From assembly GCA_019114715.1 (NCBI GenBank), contig DXEZ01000067.1:1-8290 (forward strand): a DNA stretch of 8,290 nt, given 5' to 3'. Each line of letters starts with the position of its first letter. The stretch's first letter is position 1. Positions 1 to 5,495 of the stretch are shown here, piece by piece. The DNA comes from Candidatus Sphingobacterium stercoripullorum (lineage in GTDB: Bacteria > Bacteroidota > Bacteroidia > Sphingobacteriales > Sphingobacteriaceae). The notes under the pieces were generated by a model that was not told the DNA's origin, made no database searches, and was given only the letters and a program-made list of their open reading frames with translations. The translations under genes were made by a program, and so were the position numbers.

Positions 1-1267
1 TTTTAGCAATGTGTATGTTGGAACCGAATTCTAAGTACTTGCCTATTTTTTGAGTTAGGTTTATTCTTCCGCTGTATCTGTCGTACTCATTTTCTATCAT
101 TCGGCTCTTGTCCTTTGTGTAAGATAGCGAGCTGTAATAATTGGTGTTTTCTGTAGCACCGCTGATGGATATGTCGTTGGTTTGGTATATCCCTGTTTGA
201 AATAATGCATCTTCCCAGTCAAAGAATTGCCCATCTCTATTTTCTACTCCATCGGTCCTACCTTTTATATTGACATTTTCATAAAGGCCAGTACCACCGG
301 TGCTGAATTCATAGCCGTGTTTCCCAAAGTTAGTGTTGAAGCGGTTTAATACCCACTGGTTGGCATCTGTATCGCTATCTCCTCCTGATGTTCGAGCGTC
401 GTGAAGTATTCTGTATAACGTGTTGATTTGATCCTGTGGCCCTGCTGTTTCCCAGTTGTCCGTTGCCCACGATGGAGTCAGCGCAATGGACGTTTTAAAA
501 TCCACCTTAGGTTTCCCCAGCTTTCCTTTCTTGGTCGTGATAATCACAACGCCATTGGCAGCTCTCGACCCGTATAAAGAAGAAGCGGCGGCGTCCTTTA
601 ATACCGTAATAGACTCAATGTCGTTGGGGTTTAAAGTGCTTAGCACGTTGCTCCCACTACCAGAAATATAGTCGCTAATTTGTCCGACATTGCCCGATAT
701 AATGGGAACACCATCCACAACAAATAAAGGCGAGTTGGAAGCATTCATAGATCCTATACCGCGTATACGCATAGTTGATGCTGCCCCTGCTTGCCCCGAG
801 CTAGAGGTCACCTGTAATCCAGCCACCTTTCCGTTTAATGCTTGTTCAAATGAAGGGTTGGGATTGTCTTTTATAGCATCTGACTTGACGACCTCGGCTG
901 ATCCTGTAAAGGTTCCCTTGGTCGATGTACCATAGGCTACTACTAAAACTTCATCTAAAGCTTGATCACTTGCTTGTAAAGTGATTTCTAGGGACGTTTG
1001 GTTGGAGATCCTCACTTCATAGGGATGATAGCCGACGTTTGAGAATGTTAAAATCCTTCCCGGCTCCACCTCTATAGAGAAGACTCCTCTTTGATCGGTT
1101 TGTACCCCCGATTGTGTATCTTTAATTTGTACAGAAACACCCGAGATTGGTGTTTGTGTATCCGCATCTACCACGGTGCCTGTTATGGTTTTTACTTGTG
1201 CAAAAACCCATAAATTACAGAGCAACAGAATAGATGTGCCAATAAATTTCATCATTCTTTTTGACAT
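1..1267 (-). CDS. SusC/RagA-family TonB-dependent outer-membrane transporter, N-terminal part
   Basis: Seen: an uninterrupted frame of 422 codons from the ATG at 1267 that runs off the left edge. Residues 1-23 form a signal peptide (MSKRMMK, a hydrophobic run, VFA|Q). Residues about 27-100 form a carboxypeptidase-regulatory-like beta-sandwich (ITGTVVDADTQTPISGVSV). A TonB-box-like EVLVVAYG lies at 106-113. The plug domain spans about 115-250 and includes the MRIRG, PLFVVDGVPI and LYGSRAANGVVIITTKKG signatures; the beta-barrel begins after that. Family knowledge: SusC proteins of about 1000 residues import oligosaccharides or peptides across the outer membrane with TonB energy and a SusD lipoprotein lid. 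The visible part lacks an STN domain, so it shows no sign of anti-sigma signalling. It lies 49 bp after the dipeptide epimerase on the same strand with no promoter box between them, so it is probably the third gene of that unit. Inference: its cargo may be cell-wall peptides. A second possible start is the ATG four codons in; the first is chosen because it adds basic residues to the n-region. Confidence 0.95.
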   Translation of the reverse strand, partial: MSKRMMKFIGTSILLLCNLWVFAQVKTITGTVVDADTQTPISGVSVQIKDTQSGVQTDQRGVFSIEVEPGRILTFSNVGYHPYEVRISNQTSLEITLQASDQALDEVLVVAYGTSTKGTFTGSAEVVKSDAIKDNPNPSFEQALNGKVAGLQVTSSSGQAGAASTMRIRGIGSMNASNSPLFVVDGVPIISGNVGQISDYISGSGSNVLSTLNPNDIESITVLKDAAASSLYGSRAANGVVIITTKKGKLGKPKVDFKTSIALTPSWATDNWETAGPQDQINTLYRILHDARTSGGDSDTDANQWVLNRFNTNFGKHGYEFSTGGTGLYENVNIKGRTDGVENRDGQFFDWEDALFQTGIYQTNDISISGATENTNYYSSLSYTKDKSRMIENEYDRYSGRINLTQKIGKYLEFGSNIHIAK

Positions 1268-1316
1268 AGTTAGTTATTTTTGGTTATACTTAATTTTTGA
1301 GTTTTACCTCATATGG

Positions 1317-2354
1317 CTATTGAAGGCCTATGCCAGGTGCATCAGGCAAATAGCACAATCCTTCTTTAACTTGCATTCCAATATAAGGGTCGTTTTTTAT
1401 TAATAATGCCCCGTCTAAATCGACCCAGTCTACCTGTGGCGCTATTTGCGCAGCTGCACTGATAGCGCAGGATGTTTCTGTCATGCACCCTAGCATGATT
1501 TTCATGTCCAAACCTTGAGCCAGCTGAATCATTTTACGTGCTTCCCATAGCCCAGTGCATTTCATTAGTTTGATGTTTATCCCGCTATAAACTCCTTTAA
1601 GCTGAGCGATATCATCTAAGCGCTGGCATCCTTCATCGGCAATAATTGGGATTGGACTGTTTTGGGTTAGCCATGCCAAATCATCAATCTGTTCCTTGGG
1701 CATGGGTTGTTCTAAAAACTCAACTCCCTTTTCGCTTAAATAATGAGCCATCTCCAGGGCTTCTTTGGGATCTTTCCATCCTTGGTTGACATCTGCACAA
1801 AGTGGTTTGTTAGTAACTTTTCGGATGGTCTCAACTATCATCTTATCGGTATGTAAGCCTAATTTAACTTTTAATATCTTGAAGTTTGTGGCTTCTTTTA
1901 CCTTTTGTATAATTATCTCTTCTGTGTCTATACCTATAGTGAATGAAGTGGGGGGGATATGATGCGGGTTGTAGCCCCATAGCTTATAAAGAGGCATATC
2001 TAATAGCTTCCCCATCAAGTCGTGCAGCGCTATATCGATTGCCGCTTTTGCGGCTGTATTGTTCTGGTCAATGCTATCAATATAAGAGATGATATCCTCG
2101 GTTTGAAAGGGCGAGGAAAAACTAGAAAGGTCTATCTTTTCAATGAAAGCAATGACCGTCTCTTGTGACTCTCCTAGGTAAGGTGGCATGCTCGCCTCTC
2201 CAAGACCTACCACGCCATCCATCTCCAATTGGACAAGAATCACTGGGCTAGTTTTTCTGCTAAATGAAGCTACCGTAAAAACATGTTTTAATTCCAGGGT
2301 ATAAGGTGAATACCTTAAGGTGAATAGCCCCATTTTTTTCTCAATCCATTTCAT
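1317..2354 (-). CDS. Dipeptide epimerase (enolase superfamily; L-Ala-D/L-Glu epimerase type)
   Basis: A 345-residue protein with the full set of enolase-superfamily dipeptide epimerase residues. The KxK pair is K162/K164 (LKVKLG), with K164 expected to be one acid/base. Metal ligands are D188 (ADVNQGW), E215 (FLEQPMP) and D240 (IADEG). The opposite catalytic lysine is K262 (INIKLMK). The C-terminal DxD motif, D312-L-D314 (WVDLDGALL), is the family's mark for holding the substrate's free amino group. The Mg-dependent reaction epimerises one residue of a dipeptide, classically L-Ala-D-Glu to L-Ala-L-Glu in peptidoglycan recycling; other specificities exist in this family, including in Bacteroidota, so the exact substrate is open. 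There is no signal peptide, so it is cytoplasmic. It starts 17 bp after the NlpC/P60 gene, the same pairing as ykfC/ykfB of Bacillus, which favours the Ala-Glu substrate. Length is typical. An in-frame ATG at codon 8 (MGLFTLRYSP) could be the true start, because the family fold begins about there. Confidence 0.95.
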   Translation of the reverse strand: MKWIEKKMGLFTLRYSPYTLELKHVFTVASFSRKTSPVILVQLEMDGVVGLGEASMPPYLGESQETVIAFIEKIDLSSFSSPFQTEDIISYIDSIDQNNTAAKAAIDIALHDLMGKLLDMPLYKLWGYNPHHIPPTSFTIGIDTEEIIIQKVKEATNFKILKVKLGLHTDKMIVETIRKVTNKPLCADVNQGWKDPKEALEMAHYLSEKGVEFLEQPMPKEQIDDLAWLTQNSPIPIIADEGCQRLDDIAQLKGVYSGINIKLMKCTGLWEARKMIQLAQGLDMKIMLGCMTETSCAISAAAQIAPQVDWVDLDGALLIKNDPYIGMQVKEGLCYLPDAPGIGLQ

Positions 2355-2371
2355 AGTGGTTATTTTTAGGG

Positions 2372-3598
2372 TTAGTAATACTTATTGGTTTTCACCGGGA
2401 AAATCCCTTTGCTGCTAGAGTTCAGGTATCTACGGGCAGCAACCACAGTTCTAGTTTGAAAGTCATCGTAATTGTCCGCGTCTTTCAACATGCTGTTAAT
2501 CCGTACGCTTCCCGCCGAGTGGATAAACTCGCCGTTTTCCATGTATATCGCTACGTGGGTAACCCTTGCATTGGGCGTTTTATTCTTTCCTGCAGCAAAA
2601 AACAGGAGATCTCCTTTTCTTAAGTTTTTTAATGCGAGGTCGGGGGAAAATTCGTTGTTCTCATCCAAGATCTCGATGGGCTCTCCTTCTAAAACCTGCT
2701 GGGAGGCATCTCGAGGGATTATTATGCCGTTCATTAAAAATGCTGTTTTGGTAAAGCCACTACAATCCACGCCTTTAACCGATGTGCCGCCCCATAAGTA
2801 AGGAAGCCCTAACATTGTTTTTGCATCTTTTATTAAGTTCTCAGCCGTAGGATTGCGGCTTGTTAGCCAAGAATCAAAGCTTTGCGATTGGGATTTCTCG
2901 ATGAATGCTGTCTTTTGGTCTGGGTATTGTACCTTAAAATAAGCCTCACCCTCTTCCATAAGAGCTAAAATGTTTCCAAAGACTAAATCTGATATTTGTG
3001 AACCTTGGAGCTCTTTATTAGAATAGGACTTGCCGTAGCTGTCGGTGAAAATAATTTTGTCCAAGTTTTTCCAGGCGTCATACTCTCTTTCTGTCATGGT
3101 GACAATGGACGATGTCGGTACCCAGGCAATGTAACCCTCTGGTGTTCTGACTCTATAGTCGCCTCCGTTTTTTTCTAAGATATCTACCCTGCTCCCTAGT
3201 AAGGCTTGGGTGGCCATCTCGGCCGCATGGCTAGGTCGAGTTCTTAGGTTAGCTACTGAAATATTTACGATACCATAGAGCTTGTTGCCAACACTGCTAT
3301 CAGGAAGTAGTCTGTAGGTAATAGGGACGTCTAAATTTTTAACTTTCTCTTTAAATAATTCGACAACCTCACTTTCGGTGCTTAATAGTTCTAGCTCGTT
3401 TTGTCGCTCGGGTTGCTGACTCAAAATAAAGAGTTTTGTTCTTTGGTCGGGGGCGTATTGGCTTTTTAATTGTTCGTGAATTTCCTTTACCTGATTATAT
3501 AATGCAGAGTCATTTGTAGTTTGTGCGTTGACAAAAAGGGTGAACGAAAGAAATAGTAATAAACTATAAAAACGTAGATGGTTATATTTTTGCTTCAT
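2372..3598 (-). CDS. Exported C40-family NlpC/P60 peptidase with SH3b domains (YkfC-like gamma-D-glutamyl endopeptidase)
   Basis: A 408-residue protein from the ATG at 3598. The frame is open 18 codons further upstream, but this start gives a clean signal peptide (MKQKYNH, a hydrophobic stretch, VNA|Q). After a helical spacer come a bacterial SH3 domain at about 109-167 (SVANLRTRPSHAAEMATQAL, then YIAWVPTSSI) and a second SH3-like segment at about 181-237. The C-terminal NlpC/P60 papain-like domain covers about 252-392. Catalytic Cys279 lies in DCSGF, His348 in THVAIY and the third polar residue His360 in FIHSAG; PYLWGGTS precedes the Cys. Family knowledge: SH3b plus NlpC/P60 enzymes of this build cut between gamma-D-Glu and the diamino acid of peptides with a free N-terminal L-Ala, releasing L-Ala-gamma-D-Glu. 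The next gene, an epimerase for that dipeptide, supports this role. It probably acts in the periplasm and is the first gene of the minus-strand unit. No exact TAnnTTTG box is visible upstream. Whether it acts on own-wall turnover or foreign muropeptides cannot be told. Confidence 0.94.
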   Translation of the reverse strand: MKQKYNHLRFYSLLLFLSFTLFVNAQTTNDSALYNQVKEIHEQLKSQYAPDQRTKLFILSQQPERQNELELLSTESEVVELFKEKVKNLDVPITYRLLPDSSVGNKLYGIVNISVANLRTRPSHAAEMATQALLGSRVDILEKNGGDYRVRTPEGYIAWVPTSSIVTMTEREYDAWKNLDKIIFTDSYGKSYSNKELQGSQISDLVFGNILALMEEGEAYFKVQYPDQKTAFIEKSQSQSFDSWLTSRNPTAENLIKDAKTMLGLPYLWGGTSVKGVDCSGFTKTAFLMNGIIIPRDASQQVLEGEPIEILDENNEFSPDLALKNLRKGDLLFFAAGKNKTPNARVTHVAIYMENGEFIHSAGSVRINSMLKDADNYDDFQTRTVVAARRYLNSSSKGIFPVKTNKYY

Positions 3599-3687
3599 GA
3601 TTTTCAAGAAAATAGTATTATCAATGCTAGTCCTCAGTATGCATGTTAACACTAAGTTATGAAAAAATGCGCATAATAATGCAAAAC

Positions 3688-3715
3688 TTGATTTTTTAGC
3701 TCAAATTCATTTTTG
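3688..3715 (+). promoter_or_regulatory. Weak candidate Bacteroidota promoter for the glycosylasparaginase-msrA unit
   Basis: TTG at 3688-3690, 17 bases, then CATTTTTG at 3708-3715. The second box has one mismatch to the Bacteroidota -7 consensus TAnnTTTG, and the spacing is within the reported 17-23 range. It would start transcription near 3720 and leave a leader of about 170 nt before the preferred GTG start. With one mismatch in AT-rich DNA, chance is a real alternative. Confidence 0.25.
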
Positions 3716-3753
3716 TCTTTTCATCCATAAGCAAAGGCCATGTTTTACGTTAT

Positions 3754-3772
3754 ACCGCTCTATAAGAGAGGT
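3754..3772. promoter_or_regulatory. 19-bp inverted repeat, possible operator
   Basis: ACCGCTCT-ATA-AGAGAGGT: arms of 8 bases with one internal mismatch around a 3-base centre, in an otherwise AT-rich intergenic region. It lies about 120 bp upstream of the preferred glycosylasparaginase start and about 155 bp upstream of the NlpC/P60 start. The size fits the operator of a dimeric repressor or activator; no regulator gene is in the window. It lacks a T-run, so it is not a typical terminator. Confidence 0.3.
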
Positions 3773-3890
3773 GGTTTGGTCCTTAATAGACTTTTTTGAT
3801 ATTTTTAAAACAATATGCATTCAAATTTTTACGATATTTGAGTGTTATACACATCGAAGTCGAATATTTAAACAATCAATTTATAATATC

Positions 3891-4904
3891 GTGGAGCCAA
3901 GGAGAAAGTTTTTGAAAAAAATTATTGCAGGTACCGCTCTTTTACCTTTAAGCGCTACTTATGGTGGAGAATTATTACGTAAAAAGAGTACAAAACCTAT
4001 AGTGATTTCTACTTGGGATTTTGGTGTAGCAGCTAATAAAAAAGCCTGGGAAGTATTGAGCCGCTCTGGGACAGCCTTAGATGCGGTCGAGGCAGGAGTC
4101 CGTGTAGCGGAGGCCGATCTTTCCAATAAAACTGTAGGTAAAGGAGGCTATCCAGATCGCGATGGTAATGTGAGTTTAGACGCTTGTATTATGGACCATG
4201 AAGGGAATTGTGGTTCAGTAGGTGCATTAGAGCACATTGCCCATCCCATTTCTGTCGCCCGAAAAGTGATGGAGGAAACACCACACGTTATGTTGGTTGG
4301 GGAAGGGGCTCTGCAGTTTGCCATCGATCAAGGATTTCAAGCTGAAGACCTTTTGACCGAGGATTCGAAAGAGGCCTGGCAAGAATGGTTGAAGGAAAAA
4401 CAATATACGCCAATCATGAATATTGAAAATAAACATTTCAATAAAGAGTTACTACCAGGTGGTCAATACAATCACGATACTATAGGTATGCTAGCTTTGG
4501 ATGAATTTGGCAACCTATCAGGGGCATGTACTACTAGCGGCATGGCATTTAAAATGCGCGGCAGAGTAGGGGATAGTCCAATTATAGGAGCAGGGTTGTA
4601 TGTGGATAACGAAGTGGGCGGGGCTACTTCCACCGGGGTTGGTGAAGAGGTAATGCGTACAGTAGGTAGTTTCTTAGTAGTGGAATTGATGCGGCAAGGA
4701 ATGAGCCCGGAGCAAGCATGTAAGGAGGCTGTGCTTAGGATAGTGAAGAAAAAGCCCAATGTAGCACGGGAAATTCAAGTCGGTTTTTTAGCAATAAATA
4801 AAAAAGGAGAATATGGGGCATATGCTCTTCAAGAAGGATTTACATTTGCTGTCTGCGATGAAAATAAGCAGGATTCTCTATTTGATGGTAATAGTATATA
4901 TTAA
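3891..4904 (+). CDS. Tat-exported N4-(beta-N-acetylglucosaminyl)-L-asparaginase (glycosylasparaginase, Ntn hydrolase)
   Basis: A 337-residue protein if started at the GTG at 3891. This start is chosen because it places a twin-arginine signal at once (MEPRRKFLKKIIAGTALLPL); the frame is open 40 codons further upstream, but that part is AT-rich and unlike the family. The enzyme hydrolyses the GlcNAc-Asn bond of glycoasparagines, or in relatives other beta-aspartyl amides. Family residues seen: W42 in STWDFG (substrate pocket), GGYPDRDG and LDACIMD, then the autocleavage site HDTIGM with D196-T197, where T197 becomes the N-terminal nucleophile of the beta chain. R225 and D228 in GRVGDSP bind the substrate aspartate, and T248-G249 (STGVGEE) help form the oxyanion hole. 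The HDTIGM and GRVGDSP forms match glycosylasparaginases better than plain isoaspartyl peptidases. It should fold before export and act in the periplasm. The gene is followed 6 bp later by msrA. AAGGAG at 3899-3904 before an in-frame TTG (3912) is an alternative start, but it would destroy the Tat motif. Confidence 0.92.
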   Translation: MEPRRKFLKKIIAGTALLPLSATYGGELLRKKSTKPIVISTWDFGVAANKKAWEVLSRSGTALDAVEAGVRVAEADLSNKTVGKGGYPDRDGNVSLDACIMDHEGNCGSVGALEHIAHPISVARKVMEETPHVMLVGEGALQFAIDQGFQAEDLLTEDSKEAWQEWLKEKQYTPIMNIENKHFNKELLPGGQYNHDTIGMLALDEFGNLSGACTTSGMAFKMRGRVGDSPIIGAGLYVDNEVGGATSTGVGEEVMRTVGSFLVVELMRQGMSPEQACKEAVLRIVKKKPNVAREIQVGFLAINKKGEYGAYALQEGFTFAVCDENKQDSLFDGNSIY

Positions 4905-4910
4905 TTTATT

Positions 4911-5438
4911 ATGAGAAATAACAAAAAGGCCACTTTTGGTGGGGGATGTTTTTGGTGTACCGAAGCTATATTTTTAAATGTAGATGGGGTGAAAGAGGTG
5001 AAGTCTGGGTATATGGGCGGAAGTACTGAGAACCCTACTTATGAGGAAGTTTGCACCGGAACAACTGGCCACGCGGAGGTGATTGAGATAAGTTATGATC
5101 AGGAGAAGGTAGATTTTGATGAGCTACTTAAGATATTTTTCAAAACCCACGATCCGACAACCTTAAATAGACAGGGTAATGATGTAGGAACGCAATACAG
5201 ATCTGTGGTCTTTTATCATGATCAACAGCAAAAAGAGCAAGCTGAGAAAATGATTGAAAGCTTAAATCAGGCTGGAGTCTTTGAGAGTGCAATTGTGACG
5301 GAGGTAGTTTCTGCAGAACGTTTCTGGATTGCTGAAGATTACCACAAGAATTATTTTGAGTTAAACCCACAAAATCCATATTGTGCGGCTGTCATAGCGC
5401 CAAAAGTTCAAAAGTTTTTGTCGGGATACGGGAAGTAG
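4911..5438 (+). CDS. msrA: Peptide-methionine (S)-S-oxide reductase MsrA
   Basis: A 175-residue, complete MsrA domain without a signal peptide, so cytoplasmic. The enzyme reduces the S epimer of methionine sulfoxide, free or in proteins, with thioredoxin. Seen: the GGGCFWCTEA motif with catalytic Cys13 and Glu18, SGYMGG, the GHAEV core motif, FFKTHDPTTLNRQGNDVGTQYRS with the conserved aromatic and acidic pocket residues, and AEDYHKNYF. Cys16, Cys48 and Cys158 (NPYCAAVIAPK) are further cysteines; one near the C-terminus is the usual resolving residue. There is no fused MsrB domain, so the R epimer would need another gene. It starts 6 bp after the glycosylasparaginase stop and has no promoter of its own that I can see, so the two are very probably co-transcribed. 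It is followed by a terminator hairpin. The link to an exported amidase seems one of transcription only, since the two enzymes act in different compartments. Confidence 0.97.
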   Translation: MRNNKKATFGGGCFWCTEAIFLNVDGVKEVKSGYMGGSTENPTYEEVCTGTTGHAEVIEISYDQEKVDFDELLKIFFKTHDPTTLNRQGNDVGTQYRSVVFYHDQQQKEQAEKMIESLNQAGVFESAIVTEVVSAERFWIAEDYHKNYFELNPQNPYCAAVIAPKVQKFLSGYGK

Positions 5439-5445
5439 ATTGAAA

Positions 5446-5480
5446 TTTAAGCACAGTTGACACGAGGAACTGTGCTTAAA
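5446..5480. terminator. Bidirectional intrinsic terminator between convergent genes
   Basis: A perfect 13-bp stem, TTTAAGCACAGTT (5446-5458) and AACTGTGCTTAAA (5468-5480), around a 9-base loop. It lies 7 bp after the msrA stop and 15 bp after the M3 peptidase stop on the other strand. The T-rich outer stem ends give short U-tracts in both directions (AATCTTTAG on plus, TTTCAATC on minus); neither is strong. Position between two convergent genes supports termination of both. Confidence 0.85.
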
Positions 5481-5495
5481 ATCTTTAGAATGGTC

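Larger units (their letters stand above)
3599..3890. other. Divergent AT-rich intergenic region
   Basis: About 290 bp between the starts of the NlpC/P60 gene (minus) and the glycosylasparaginase gene (plus). Both flanking frames stay open into it, but the translations look unlike either family and are AT-driven, so I treat it as non-coding. It holds a 19-bp inverted repeat (3754-3772), a weak plus-strand promoter candidate (3688-3715) and overlapping short palindromes (ATGCGCAT at 3667-3674, then GCAT-AATA-ATGC at 3671-3682). I see no RNA gene or riboswitch fold. The region must hold the promoters of both flanking units. Confidence 0.6.

Noticed and set aside
456..935. Plus-strand open frames of 71 and 81 residues
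   Set aside because: They lie antisense to the well-supported SusC gene, have no recognisable domain, and read the complement of its plug domain.
1176..1403. Plus-strand 75-residue frame spanning the SusC start and the epimerase end
   Set aside because: It overlaps two real genes on the other strand; its hydrophobic look comes from the complement of a signal peptide and AT-rich spacer.
2472..2801. Plus-strand 109-residue frame
   Set aside because: It is antisense to the catalytic domain of the NlpC/P60 gene, which carries all expected active-site motifs.
3599..3652. 18-codon upstream extension of the NlpC/P60 gene
   Set aside because: The internal Met gives a textbook signal peptide directly; the extension would bury it behind a non-basic stretch.
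3660..3770. Possible small RNA or riboswitch in the divergent region
   Set aside because: Only short dyads are present and no known aptamer core, tRNA-like cloverleaf or long stem can be drawn.
3771..3890. 40-codon upstream extension of the glycosylasparaginase frame
   Set aside because: The segment is AT-rich, rich in Phe and Ile without family similarity, and would place the Tat motif internally.
3899..3914. AAGGAG followed by an in-frame TTG as the true glycosylasparaginase start
   Set aside because: It is a good-looking Shine-Dalgarno pair, but it codes for part of the RRKFLKK Tat motif and would delete it; Bacteroidota rarely rely on Shine-Dalgarno sites.
4227..4759. Minus-strand frames of 69 and 95 residues
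   Set aside because: Both are antisense to the glycosylasparaginase coding region and show no domain or promoter.
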